DNA from: Bacteroidota bacterium
Lineage (GTDB): Bacteria > Bacteroidota > Ignavibacteria > Ignavibacteriales > Melioribacteraceae
Assembly (NCBI GenBank): GCA_018829205.1
Contig: JAHJUE010000009.1
Coordinates: forward strand, 176,921-240,920
DNA length: 64,000 nucleotides
Reading direction: 5' to 3'
The position numbers were made by a program, and so were the translations under genes. The notes beneath the pieces were generated by a model that saw only the letters and a program-made list of their open reading frames with translations, had not been told where the DNA came from and ran no database searches. Positions 8,993 to 18,700 of this stretch are shown here, piece by piece. Within the stretch, counting starts at the first letter, position 1. The number at the start of each line of letters is the position of its first letter.

Positions 8993-9823
8993 ATGAAAAG
9001 AATGAAAGTACCTGAAAAAGCTTATAAGAATTTGGATTTCTTAAACTCGACACACGCGCGTGAAATAAGGATGCTTGCGGAATTTACAGAACCGAAGTCA
9101 AGGTTTAACAAATTTAATATTTTAGACACAGTAGTTTTTTTCGGGTCAGCAAGAATTAAATCAAGAAAAGACGCACTTAAAAATTTAAAAGAATTAAAGA
9201 AGAAAGAGAATCTTAAATCAAATGTTTATTTGAAAAAACTTAAAGATGCGGAAAAACAAGTTGAAATGTCGCGTTATTATGAAGATGCCGCAGAACTTGC
9301 TAAAAGATTGTCCTTATGGTCAATGCAGCTCCCGAAAATTGAAGGGAAAAGATTTATTGTATGCAGCGGCGGGGGACCTGGAATAATGGAAGCGGCTAAT
9401 AAAGGCGCAATACAGGCCAAAGGACATTCAATTGGATTAAATATCAGTTTACCCTTTGAGCAGACAGTAAATGATTTTGTTGAACCTGAATTGGCTTTTG
9501 AATTCCATTATTTTTTTATGAGAAAATTTTGGCTGGTTTATATGGCAAAAGCTTTAATAGCTTTTCCCGGCGGCTTCGGTACGCTTGATGAACTTATGGA
9601 AGTGCTGACTTTAATTCAAACCAAAAAAATAAAAAAAGAAATGAAAGTAATTGTATATGGCAAAGAGTTCTGGACAAGAATAATTAATTTTGAATTATTA
9701 ATTGAAGACGGTGTTATAAGCAGGGAAGATTTAAAGTTATTTGATTTCTGTGATACTGTTGACGAGGCATTCGAAAAAATTACAGGTCACTTTAAAAAAT
9801 ATTATCTGAAAAATGGGAAATGA
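8993..9823 (+). CDS. LOG-family nucleotide 5'-monophosphate nucleosidase-like protein
   Basis: Members of the LOG/PpnN family hydrolyse purine or cytokinin nucleotides to base and ribose 5-phosphate; many are still annotated as lysine decarboxylases. The Rossmann-type core shows FFGSARIKS near residue 46, CSGGGPGIMEAANKGA near residue 124 and the family signature PGGFGTLDE near residue 195. A charged helical insertion of about 50 residues lies between the first two, making it longer (276 residues) than short LOG proteins. An AGGAG-like GGAGAAC precedes the ATG. It stands alone, divergent from dacB. Confidence 0.85.
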   Translation: MKRMKVPEKAYKNLDFLNSTHAREIRMLAEFTEPKSRFNKFNILDTVVFFGSARIKSRKDALKNLKELKKKENLKSNVYLKKLKDAEKQVEMSRYYEDAAELAKRLSLWSMQLPKIEGKRFIVCSGGGPGIMEAANKGAIQAKGHSIGLNISLPFEQTVNDFVEPELAFEFHYFFMRKFWLVYMAKALIAFPGGFGTLDELMEVLTLIQTKKIKKEMKVIVYGKEFWTRIINFELLIEDGVISREDLKLFDFCDTVDEAFEKITGHFKKYYLKNGK

Positions 9824-9832
9824 TATAGATAT

Positions 9833-9866
9833 AAAAAAAATAGGGGGTTCAAAAACCCCCTATTTA
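9833..9866. terminator. Bidirectional terminator between LOG gene and rpsU
   Basis: TAGGGGGTT and AACCCCCTA form a 9-bp stem with a 4-nt loop. An A-tract precedes it and T-rich sequence follows it, so it can stop transcription from both sides. Confidence 0.85.
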
Positions 9867-9870
9867 AAAA

Positions 9871-10062
9871 CTAATCTCTTTGACTTTCTTTATGAGCACG
9901 TCTTCTAGCTTTAATTCGTTCCATTCTTTTTTCAATTGAAGGTTTAATGAAAAAAGTTCTTTTCTTGAATTCTTTCAATACTCCTGAACGTTCGTATTTT
10001 TTCTTGAATCTTTTTAAAGCTTTATCAATGTTTTCGTTTTCAGAAACAACGATACCTACCAC
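9871..10062 (-). CDS. rpsU: 30S ribosomal protein S21
   Basis: This small basic ribosomal protein helps initiation by contacting the 16S rRNA 3' region. The 63-residue sequence has the typical S21 layout: a short beta start, KALKRFKKKYERSGVLKE, and a Lys/Arg-rich tail ending RRRAHKESQRD. The start is GTG at 10062, preceded by a strong ribosome site (GGAAGGTG, spacing about 6 nt). A promoter of the Bacteroidota type lies upstream and a terminator follows immediately. Confidence 0.95.
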   Translation of the reverse strand: MVGIVVSENENIDKALKRFKKKYERSGVLKEFKKRTFFIKPSIEKRMERIKARRRAHKESQRD

Positions 10063-10114
10063 CTAAATCACCTTCCTTTTGCGGTCTTTTGAATATTATA
10101 AAATAAATTATCAA

Positions 10115-10145
10115 CTAAAATAGGGAATCACTATTTATATGTCAA
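10115..10145 (-). promoter_or_regulatory. Bacteroidota-type promoter for rpsU
   Basis: On the minus strand TTG (10143-10145) and TATTTTAG (10115-10122) are separated by exactly 20 nt, close to the -33/-7 consensus. The leader to the GTG start of rpsU is about 45-50 nt. Confidence 0.45.
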
Positions 10146-10155
10146 GTTGATTATT

Positions 10156-10620
10156 CTAGTTTTTCTTGCGGTCTTCGTCTGTGGGTGTTGTAACCAGAAC
10201 CGGACATTTTGCGTGTCTAATAACTTTTTCGGCTACGCTTCCAATTAAAGTGTGAAGAAAACCAGTTCTGCCGTGAGTAGCCAGTACAATTAAATCGGCA
10301 TTAATTTCTTTTGAAAATTGAACTAATTCTTCATAATCAACCCCTTTGCGGAGTACCGGTACAATTTCAAGATTAACATCGTCAAAATACTTAACAGCTT
10401 CACCCAATTGTAATTGGGCCTGTTCTTCCATCGATTTCATTACCTGATCTTCATTAACATCAAGTGAACGCATAGCGAGAAAGGGGGGCTGTTTTTCTAA
10501 CACGTATACAATATATATTTTTGCTCCCCACCGAGAAGCAACATCCTTTGCATAATCAAAAGCAGTAAAAGATAGTTTGCTAAAATCAGTTGGGACTATA
10601 ATCTGCCTAATATTAAACAT
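10156..10620 (-). CDS. Universal stress protein (UspA family)
   Basis: This is a cytoplasmic nucleotide-binding stress protein with the single-domain alpha/beta fold. The N-terminus has the conserved IIVPTDFSKLS, and the C-terminal half has THGRTGFLHTLIGS, matching the G-9x-G-S ATP-binding pattern of the MJ0577 class, then KVIRHAKCPVLVT. I chose the ATG at 10620 (154 residues); a GTG three codons upstream is an alternative, and neither has a clear ribosome site. It lies between the sigma-factor genes and rpsU on the same strand; no functional link is evident. Confidence 0.9.
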   Translation of the reverse strand: MFNIRQIIVPTDFSKLSFTAFDYAKDVASRWGAKIYIVYVLEKQPPFLAMRSLDVNEDQVMKSMEEQAQLQLGEAVKYFDDVNLEIVPVLRKGVDYEELVQFSKEINADLIVLATHGRTGFLHTLIGSVAEKVIRHAKCPVLVTTPTDEDRKKN

Positions 10621-10743
10621 AATATTCACACTTAATTTAGTTGTAAATTTAGTTTCTTACGGTTTGAAATTTCACATGTAAGCAAAATAAATACTTTATT
10701 TTTATTATTCAAAATAGTTTTTGGCACTTTTAATATCATCATT

Positions 10744-10968
10744 CTATAATAAGAAGATTTTACTTTTGATGGATTCAACAATACTTATAGGGGTTTTTTC
10801 TTTTGCAAGTCTTTGACTGCAAACTGATTTTATCTTGCTTTGTATAAATCTTTCAAAACCGAGATTATTGTCGCTGTTAATAATATCTGAAAGTTCTATA
10901 ACTCTTTTAGCGTCTGAAATTTCACCGTCGACTAAAGCTGTTATTTCTTCTAATAAATCTATGTGCAT
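10744..10968 (-). CDS. Putative small anti-sigma factor paired with the ECF sigma factor
   Basis: This 74-residue protein begins 4 nt after the sigma-factor stop. Its first residues, HIDLLEEITALVDGEIS, resemble the start of zinc-type anti-sigma factors (an acidic L-x-x-L-V/Y-D-G-E helix), and its end, KTPISIVESIKSK, resembles their P-x-x-L-x-x-x-I tail. The HxxxCxxC zinc motif is absent; only one cysteine is visible (SVCSQRL). The anti-sigma role is inferred from position and this weak resemblance. The frame is open upstream into the sigma gene, but the internal ATG at 10968 is the sensible start. Confidence 0.6.
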   Translation of the reverse strand: MHIDLLEEITALVDGEISDAKRVIELSDIINSDNNLGFERFIQSKIKSVCSQRLAKEKTPISIVESIKSKIFLL

Positions 10969-10972
10969 AAAA

Positions 10973-11578
10973 TTACTTCTTATTTTTTTTTGCAGATACA
11001 AAGCCTTTTTCTTCGGCATAATCGTATAATTTTGCGTAAAGCATTTTTCTTGCTCTATGAAGCCTTGAGCGCACAGTGCCAACGGGACAATCAACAAAAT
11101 CAGCTATCTCTTCATAATTAAATCCTTCCAGATCACTCAAAATTATTACGGTTCTAAAATCTTCTGGCAATTGAGCAAGCGCCGTGGAAATATCGTCATC
11201 AAGAAGATTGCTGAAAACATCCGCTTCAGCATGCTGGGATTTAATATCTGTTGATTTTATATTTTCATAAAAATTCTGTACATCATCGTAATCAACCTTG
11301 TTCGGTTCTTTACTTTGTTTGCGATAATCATTTATAAAAGTATTTTTAAGAATTCTAAAAAGCCATGCTTTGCAGTTTGTACCTCTTTCGAACTTATCAA
11401 AAAAACGGAACGCTTTCAGGTATGTTTCCTGTACTAGATCGCTTGCGTCATCCGGCTCACCAGTCATTTTTAACGCGAAATTATACAAAGCATCCATATG
11501 AGGAACTGCTTCTTTTTCAAATTCCGCATAAAGCTGTTTGGTATTCTTTTCAGTATGTATGTCTGTATCAGGATTCAT
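10973..11578 (-). CDS. ECF-type RNA polymerase sigma factor (RpoE/SigR-like)
   Basis: This is an alternative sigma factor directing RNA polymerase to a stress regulon. Region 2 is visible as ALYNFALKMTGEPDDASDLVQETYLKAFRFF in the first half (DLVQETYLKA being the diagnostic part), and region 4 as LPEDFRTVIILSDLEGF, then the helix-turn-helix NYEEIADFVDCPVGTVRSRLHRAR. I chose the ATG at 11578 (201 residues) over the TTG three codons upstream. It is 43 nt downstream of the M14 carboxypeptidase gene on the same strand and 4 nt upstream of the putative anti-sigma gene. Confidence 0.93.
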   Translation of the reverse strand: MNPDTDIHTEKNTKQLYAEFEKEAVPHMDALYNFALKMTGEPDDASDLVQETYLKAFRFFDKFERGTNCKAWLFRILKNTFINDYRKQSKEPNKVDYDDVQNFYENIKSTDIKSQHAEADVFSNLLDDDISTALAQLPEDFRTVIILSDLEGFNYEEIADFVDCPVGTVRSRLHRARKMLYAKLYDYAEEKGFVSAKKNKK

Positions 11579-11621
11579 CAAATCCAAAAGATTGTTAATA
11601 TTTATTACGTATCAAAAACAA

Positions 11622-13088
11622 TTACTTAAATATTAGTGCATTTTTAATGTTGGATTTTTCGGTTTCGTAATCATAAACAAAACCGTTTATAATTGCGTAT
11701 TTTACTTTCCCATGTTTTTTAATGATAAAATTAGCCGGATTTTCAGGAGCTATTTCTGTTTCAAAATCAGCATTATCATAAATGATATTAATCGGCAAAA
11801 GGGTAAATTTTTCATCCGGTTTTTGAGTATTTAATTTTACTGAAGTGAAACCTTGTTCATATAGTTTTTTAAAATCTAGTTGTTCAATTTCATTCATTGA
11901 TGAAAATACTTTATCGAAAATTTTTCCTTCAATAATTGTCATATCAGTACAATCGTATTCTTCATTTCCATAAAATGTAGTAAGGTCACCGAAATCTTCT
12001 ATACTGCTTTTTATATAGAAATTGTTTGAGCCGTTAAGGTTTTCCTCTTCTCTGTTTATTCCTATATCAACTATATACTCCTTATTAGCATAATTAATTT
12101 GTAAGTTTCTGAACAATAAATTAAAAAGAAATTTTTCATTCTCAGGTATTTTTTTATAATCTTCAATATCTGCATCTTCGTAAATTTTATCAGCTATTGA
12201 TTGAAATCCTGTAAGCAATGCCGTAAAATTTAATTTTCTTATAAATTGTTTTTCTTCATCGTTTTTCCAGCCGCCGGATTCAATTAGTACCGAACTTGTT
12301 CCCCATTTGACAAAATTATCTCCGAAAGCACGCGGTTCAAAATCATCACTATATCTTCCAATGTGTCCCGGAATAAATTCCGATAACTGGTCGTATAGGT
12401 TAACGATTAATTTCATAGTATTTGTGCGGACGGAATTAATATCTTTTTGATAATTGTACGCGGGCGCTAAAAAAGAAAGGGTTGCTGTTTTGAAACTATT
12501 GCCGGCGGTATATCGTGTGTTTTGATCATGAAGATTAAAACCGAAATCAGGTTTTATTAAATCTCTTACTTTTTTTAATGTCTGCGATTCAGGAAATTGG
12601 AGTCTTAGTGCATCTCTGTTCAAATCAATATTTAATGCGTTTCTTCTTGTGAATTTTTCGGCTCCGTCGGGATTAAGCATTGGGATAAAATAAAGCGTAA
12701 CTTTTTTGAGCAGGTTTTTTCTGAAATTATTAAAGTCATCGTCGGATTTCAAGAAATTGAATATATCAAAAAGAGCCATAGTAGCGGTTGCTTCGTCACC
12801 ATGCATTTGCGACCAAGCAAGTACCTTTATGTCACCGCTTCCAATTTTAACAAGATAAATATTCCTGTCATTTAACGATTTACCCGCAATTTCAACTTCA
12901 AATATGGGACTTGATTTAAGATTCTCAATTAATTTGACGAGATTTTGATACCCAAATCTTCTCTCCTTAATTAGATCATCTTTATAATTTTCATAGCTGT
13001 TATAAAAAGCCTGGGATAAAAAATTTTGAGCCAATGCCGCACCATTAATTATTAAAATTAATATTATTGTTTTATATAAAGTTTTCAT
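11622..13088 (-). CDS. M14-family zinc carboxypeptidase, secreted
   Basis: This is a metallocarboxypeptidase-like exoenzyme. After a signal peptide (ending in ALAQ near residue 21) the catalytic domain shows the HxxE zinc pair in MHGDEA near residue 96, the substrate-binding Asn/Arg region NPDGAEKFTRRN, the third zinc ligand in NLHDQN, and a catalytic-type glutamate in LIESGGW. The C-terminal roughly 200 residues are not recognised and may be a beta-rich accessory domain. It lacks an obvious sorting tail. It precedes the ECF sigma gene, from which it may be transcribed independently. Confidence 0.88.
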   Translation of the reverse strand: MKTLYKTIILILIINGAALAQNFLSQAFYNSYENYKDDLIKERRFGYQNLVKLIENLKSSPIFEVEIAGKSLNDRNIYLVKIGSGDIKVLAWSQMHGDEATATMALFDIFNFLKSDDDFNNFRKNLLKKVTLYFIPMLNPDGAEKFTRRNALNIDLNRDALRLQFPESQTLKKVRDLIKPDFGFNLHDQNTRYTAGNSFKTATLSFLAPAYNYQKDINSVRTNTMKLIVNLYDQLSEFIPGHIGRYSDDFEPRAFGDNFVKWGTSSVLIESGGWKNDEEKQFIRKLNFTALLTGFQSIADKIYEDADIEDYKKIPENEKFLFNLLFRNLQINYANKEYIVDIGINREEENLNGSNNFYIKSSIEDFGDLTTFYGNEEYDCTDMTIIEGKIFDKVFSSMNEIEQLDFKKLYEQGFTSVKLNTQKPDEKFTLLPINIIYDNADFETEIAPENPANFIIKKHGKVKYAIINGFVYDYETEKSNIKNALIFK

Positions 13089-13739
13089 GTGCTTGAAATT
13101 TTGGTATTTGTTTTATTATCAGTTTGTAATATAGTAATAAATTCAAATAATGTTTTTTGTTTAATTGATTAAAAAGCAAAATAGCAAATGTATATTTAAT
13201 AATCTTGTTCTAATCTTTTATTAGCTGCCGTAGTAAAGTATCAATTAAACCGTCTGTCTTATTTTTGGATTTATATTCGTTTAACGGAAAGTAATAGTCA
13301 TTATTATTGGAAGTTTTGTTGTCTTTAACTTGATTATGTCGTACAGCTCATTTACCAATTAATATTAATTTTTGAAGCGCATTATAAAGTAAGTAATAAT
13401 ATTTATCCATAATATTAATCTGCTTTTATATTAAGCTTATCAAAATAAAAGTTATCACTATTCCTACAATTATTTATTACTAAATTTGTAATTTATTTTA
13501 CCTCCGTAAAAGAAAAATCTTTTCTCATTTTTAGGAATAATTTTTCAAGTTTAACTGACTAATTTCATCTTAGAATTTCTGCGTTAAGATATTTCCTTAA
13601 AATCGATACTTGAAATTCGCGCTATTTTCACACCTACCCTAATTTAAAGGCTAAAATCAATGTTTTATAATCCGATAGTCAAGTAGCATTAATAAATAAT
13701 ACTTTTATTCTTATTATATCTGCAGCAGGGAGGTTTGTT
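13089..13739. other. 650-nt gene-free stretch
   Basis: No convincing gene or RNA is visible. It is AT-rich. On the minus strand an uninterrupted frame of about 45 codons without a start runs from 13347 to a TAG at 13210, reading ...NDYYFPLNEYKSK...TLLRQLIKD; it may be the tail of a decayed gene or chance. It separates divergent genes and should contain promoters for both, but no clear TTG-N20-TAnnTTTG pair was found. Confidence 0.5.
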
Positions 13740-14267
13740 ATGAGAATCACGGATGAAGTATCAATAATGGTAAAATTCACAATTTTTTTCATCTTCATTT
13801 TACTTAGCAGCAGCAAAGCACAATATTTAACAAAAGAAAAGATAGCGTTTTATTCAACTTCAATTGCATATTGCGTATTGGAGGCAGTAACAGAAGCTTA
13901 TTCAATAAAAGAAAAACAAGAAACTGACCCCGATTTAAAAAACAAGTATATGCAGACTTGGCACAAGACAAAACTTTTTAGAGAAATGGCGACTATTAGT
14001 ACAGGAATTACAATTAGTCTCGACAGTGAGTTTAAACCATTAAAAGCTTTGTCCAATGCCTTTGTTACTGCCTCAATATTTTGGATAATACATGACGAAT
14101 TAATTAATAGAATTAATGGCTGGGATGATATTCCGTTCGGTTACACATCAAAATCCAGCGGTGTTTGGAAAGGATTTAACGGTTCATATTTTGACAAATT
14201 CGCAAACCCTTACTTAAAAATAGGTTCACTGTTCTTATCAATTTTTCTGAACATGTTTTTATTCTAA
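13740..14267 (+). CDS. Hypothetical membrane/secreted protein
   Basis: I do not recognise this 175-residue protein. After nine polar residues it has a signal-like segment MVKFTIFFIFILLSSSKAQ, a hydrophilic middle, and a hydrophobic C-terminus (LKIGSLFLSIFLNMFLF) that could span the membrane. A strong GGGAGG site 6 nt before the ATG at 13740 supports this start, although a second ATG nine codons in would give a cleaner signal peptide. It is monocistronic, ending near a bidirectional terminator. Confidence 0.65.
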   Translation: MRITDEVSIMVKFTIFFIFILLSSSKAQYLTKEKIAFYSTSIAYCVLEAVTEAYSIKEKQETDPDLKNKYMQTWHKTKLFREMATISTGITISLDSEFKPLKALSNAFVTASIFWIIHDELINRINGWDDIPFGYTSKSSGVWKGFNGSYFDKFANPYLKIGSLFLSIFLNMFLF

Positions 14268-14331
14268 TGATTTAATATAAAAAATGAATTTAGAATCGAA
14301 TGCTAAGCGATTTCTGAATGCAGCAAATAAA

Positions 14332-14366
14332 AAAGGCTCTTTGAAAAAAAGAGCCTTTATTTTTTT
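14332..14366. terminator. Bidirectional terminator between convergent genes
   Basis: AAAGGCTCTTT and AAAGAGCCTTT form an 11-bp stem with a short A-rich loop. A T-run follows on plus and an A-tract precedes it, so it serves both convergent genes. Confidence 0.85.
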
Positions 14367-15012
14367 AATACATTATTCCGATATTTATGGTAAGATAAAA
14401 ATGACCTAAATCTTTTCTGAATTTCCCATCCAAATTTTCAACCCCGTCGTCAAATAAATGAATAATATAATACCGTAGGTTAAGTCCAATTAAATTGGAT
14501 TTGCTTATACCAAAATTTGCCCCGAACCCAATATAGCCACCGGCAGCGTATTTTGCCTGCGTATCGCTGAATGCTTCAAAAAATTCTTTTTCATACGGTG
14601 TTGTTAAGACTAAGGTAGGACCAATACCTGCATTAATATAAGGACGTAAATTGTCTGTAATATCTCCTGCAAAAAGTCTGTACTGCAGACCCAAATTAAT
14701 CGGGATAAGAAATACCCTGTTCTTTTTTCCAATTGTAAAAGGTATGCCAGTAAATGGATCAATATAATCAACTTCACGGTCATCCTTGGATTCGGAAATA
14801 GACAAATCAACAAAGACAGAAGTATTAAGACTTAAACTCTTGCGGTAGAATGTTCCGAGTCCAAATCCGCCTTCACCGAACATTACATCCACTCCCCACG
14901 AATTTGGAGGGAATAGTTCTGGCGCTTTTTCAGGGGCCAGTTCACCAATTTTTTGTGAATTTATAAAAGTTATAGGGAGCAGTACTAATATTAAAACAAG
15001 AACTGTTCTCAT
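14365..15012 (-). CDS. Outer-membrane beta-barrel protein
   Basis: This is a 215-residue protein with a signal peptide (MRTVLVLILVLLPITFINSQ) followed by alternating hydrophobic/polar strands of the OmpA/OmpW-like small-barrel type: GVDVMFGEGGFGLGTFY, SVFVDLSIS, IPINLGLQYRLF, INAGIGPTLVL, YIGFGANFGIS, LIGLNLRYYI and a final strand FYLTINIGIMY ending in an aromatic residue, as barrel proteins do. No catalytic motif or specific family is recognised. It is a single gene whose stop lies just inside the shared terminator. Confidence 0.75.
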   Translation of the reverse strand: MRTVLVLILVLLPITFINSQKIGELAPEKAPELFPPNSWGVDVMFGEGGFGLGTFYRKSLSLNTSVFVDLSISESKDDREVDYIDPFTGIPFTIGKKNRVFLIPINLGLQYRLFAGDITDNLRPYINAGIGPTLVLTTPYEKEFFEAFSDTQAKYAAGGYIGFGANFGISKSNLIGLNLRYYIIHLFDDGVENLDGKFRKDLGHFYLTINIGIMY

Positions 15013-15239
15013 TTTATTACCTTTTTAATTATGATTTTAATGACAAATTAATTAACTCAAATTAAAAATCAATGCTAATTATTTTGCTGTGTGATTTTTT
15101 TAATGAAACCATTTAGACTGATTTAAATTAATTATTCAAATTTTCAAAAATTGTTTTCAAAAAATGTTTTATTATGTAACCGTTTTACATATCTTTTTCT
15201 TAAAAGTTCATACAATTCAAAAAAAAACATAAAAACCAT

Positions 15240-15743
15240 ATGGCACAGAATCTTGAATTAAAAGTACAAGTGAATTCACACGAAAGTTTTAAGAAAATTC
15301 TAAAAGCAATATTAGCCGAGTATAAAGGAATTTTAATTCAAAAAGATACTTATTATAAATATGAAAAAGGACTTCTAAAATTACGAAACGTAAACGGTTC
15401 ATTTGAATTTATAAAATATATTCGCGACGAATCAGCCGGAACAAGATGGAGTAATTATGAGATTTTAAACATTACTTCTCCCAACACTGAAGAATTTTTA
15501 AATGATATTTTTGTTGTTGAAGCAGTTGTGGAAAAAACCCGGGAATTATTTTTGTATAATAATACGCGAATTCATTTGGATACCGTAAAATCACTTGGTG
15601 AATTTTTGGAATTGGAAACAGTAGTTGATGAAAATGGTCAATTCGACGCGGAGAATAGATACTTTGAAATATTTGATTTGCTGAATTTAGCTCAATATAA
15701 TGAAATTAAAAATTCATATAGAAATTTAATTTTGAAAAAATGA
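15240..15743 (+). CDS. CYTH-domain protein (class IV adenylate cyclase/triphosphatase-like)
   Basis: CYTH enzymes act on triphosphates in a beta-tunnel (adenylate cyclase CyaB, thiamine triphosphatase, triphosphate tunnel phosphatases). The 167-residue protein follows the fold order: N-terminal NLELKVQV, then DTYYKYEKGLLKLRN, IKYIRDESAGTRWSNYEI, and the late acidic strand LGEFLELETVV. The usual ExExK start is reduced to NxExK, so activity and substrate are uncertain. Its stop overlaps the start of the nuclease gene (ATGA), suggesting translational coupling. Confidence 0.8.
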   Translation: MAQNLELKVQVNSHESFKKILKAILAEYKGILIQKDTYYKYEKGLLKLRNVNGSFEFIKYIRDESAGTRWSNYEILNITSPNTEEFLNDIFVVEAVVEKTRELFLYNNTRIHLDTVKSLGEFLELETVVDENGQFDAENRYFEIFDLLNLAQYNEIKNSYRNLILKK

Positions 15744-18700
15744 TTCTAACTAAAGAAAATATTAATTCGGTTGATATTGATTATTTAATTGACGAGAAAA
15801 TTAAACTCGGAAAATCAGAAGAACTATTAATCATTGTTCCAACCAACAGAAAATTGCGGAATCTAAAAAAGGAAATAATTTCTTTAATTCCGGGTTGTAC
15901 TGTATCTTCTATTAATATTGAAACTATTGGCACGCTTTCTACAAAAATTCTTGAAGGACATAAAAATTTTATTCTATTAAGTGAAGCGGCAGAATCGGTT
16001 TTTATTAGGCAAAGCGCTATCGAAACGAGCCTTCAGTATTTTACAAATTATAAAAACGAAATTCCCCGCGGAACTCTTGATAAAATAAAAAATGTTATAT
16101 CGGAATACAAAAAACACGCCATCACCCCCGAAATATTAAAACTAGAATCAGGTAAGTTGAATCTATCTGAAAAATTAAAAGCGCTTGATATTGCGGAGAT
16201 TTACGGACTATATAATAAAAAATGCGCCGGCTTAAATGCGCTTGAAGTTGGGGATATTTATACAGCTGTAAATAATTTGGGGAAAGATGAATTTAAAGAG
16301 CTATTCTATCAGTTATTTCCAAAAGTTAACTTAATTCTGATTAACGGATTTGATGAATTTACAATACCCGAAATAAACATAATCAATTCGGTTTCCGATT
16401 TGGGTGAGATAAAGCTTTATCTAAATTTTGATTATAATTTATATAATCCCCTTGTATTTTCGCATTTAGATAAAAGTTATTCTCAGCTTGAATCAAAAGG
16501 TTTTATCAAAATTAATGACAGTTCCTCCGATGCTCTTAGTGAATTTAAAAGTATAGTCCGCACAGATCTTTCTTTGCATAAACAAGGAGAAAAAGAAAAG
16601 AAATTTAAAGAAAACATTATCGAAATTTCTGCCGAGGATAGAATTAATGAAATTGAATTAATTGCTAAAGAAATTAAAACTCTTATCCTGAATAAAAATA
16701 TACTGCCTTATAAAATCTGTGTAGTTTTTAATTTGATTGGGAATTATTCTCCTCTTGTAAAAGATATTTTCACAACTTACGGCATCCCATTTAATTTAAC
16801 GGACAGAACACCGCTTGCAAATACGTATCCGGTAACAACAATTATTAATTTTTTTGAAATACTGGAGAATAACTATTATTATAAAAACATAATGCGGGCG
16901 CTTGAAAGCGGTTTTGTTTATACTACTGGTATTGACTCATCAATTTTACTTAAGACCGCTTCCGAACTAAAAATTGTAATAGGTAAAGAAAACTGGGTAA
17001 ATATTATTAAGTCCGGGATTGAAAAGCTGCAGAATTCTTTTTATGAAGATGAATTTGAAATAGAAAATAAAATTGAACATTATAAATCTGCGCTTGAAAG
17101 CTTTGAAAATTTAACAAAATTATTAGAGCCTTTTAATAAAGAAAATACTATCCCTAACTTTTTAATGCTTCTTAAAGAGTTTGTTTTTCATTTAAAAATG
17201 CCCGAAAGAATTTTGGAGAATTCCTTAAACGAAGAAGAAAAAAATATAAAAGCTGTTTCAGTTTTTTTTGAAACAATAGAAGAAATATTTTCTCTGCTGG
17301 TTAAGGAGTACGGTGAAGCAGAAAAATTTAAACTGAGCTTTTTTATTTCCCAAATTAAAACCGCCGTTAACTGGGCGCGTTTTAATGTGAAAGAAAAACC
17401 GGACTACGGCGTGCTTGTTACTTCGGTAAATGAAATAAGAGGACTTCAATTTGACTATTTATTTATCTCTGGTTTAGTTGACGGCGACTTTCCGACGCGC
17501 TACTCGCCTGAAATATTTTTTTCCGGTTCATTTGCCAGGCAAGAACATGCTCATTACATAAAAGAACGGTACCATTTTTATCAGTCCCTTTGTTCATGGA
17601 ATAAAAAATTATACCTAACAATTCCGCAGCTTGATAAAAATAAAGAATTATCAGAATCAACATTTCTTAAGGATTTTTTAGATCTGTTTGAAGTCAGCCG
17701 CAAAACTGAATCAGATTATTCCCATTTGATTTATTCTAAGGAAGAATTTTTGAATTATATTGGCAGATCAGGAATTGCCGATGTTCTTGAAAAGCATAGT
17801 AATGATGAGCCTGAAATAGATTTTGAGAATATTAATCATAAAATAGAAATTGATAAACTGCGAATTGCAGATCCGTTTTTAAACTCAGTATTTAACGGTT
17901 ATTTAAATGGTAATTCCGATAATTTTATATACAATTTAAGCGATTCGGTAAAAGAAAAAATTAATGAGTCTTCGGAAAAACAGTATTCAATATCTCAGCT
18001 TGAAACTTATGCCAAATGTCCCTTTAAATTTTTTACAGAACGAATTCTAAAATTAGAAACTGCGCAAGAACCAACCGAAGAAATTGAAGCGCTTGAATTA
18101 GGAAGTCTTCTTCATTCCGTACTGTTTGAGTTTTATTCAAGGATTAGAGATGAAAAAATTGTACTTGCCGGGTGCAGCGATAATGTGTTAAAAAAAGCCG
18201 AACGGTTGATATTCGAAGTGGCCGAAAATGAAATTGAAAAATATCAATTCACTTCGCCAATTGCGTTTTTTGAACGTGAAAAACTTTTAGGATTAAACGG
18301 CAATCCGGAAGAATCGATACTTTATAAATTCCTTGTGAATGAAAGAGAAAGCGGTAAGCTATTTACCCCCGCGTTTTTTGAAGTCAGTTTCGGCAATGTT
18401 CATAAATCGGAAAACGACAGCCTGCTTTCTATTGAAGATCCAATTGAAATTGGAGGTGCAAAGTTAAGAGGAAAAATTGACCGCATTGAAATTGACTCAG
18501 CCAATAATCAATTCCAGATTGTTGATTATAAATTGGGCGGAAAAAAAATTACGAAGGACGAACTTTATAACGGATTAGCTCTGCAGCTTCCTGTATATAT
18601 GTTGGCGGCCAAAGAATTGCTGTCGAATTATTATAATAAATATTTTGATCCTGCCGGAATGTATATATATTCTTTAAAATACCAATCGGCTGATTTCGGG

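Noticed and set aside
10968..11097. Longer start for the putative anti-sigma gene
   Set aside because: The extension lies inside the sigma-factor coding sequence; the internal ATG 4 nt after the sigma stop is sufficient.
15740..16100. AddB-like protein as an active helicase
   Set aside because: No GxGKT/S Walker A is visible near the N-terminus; the nuclease domain carries the recognisable motifs.
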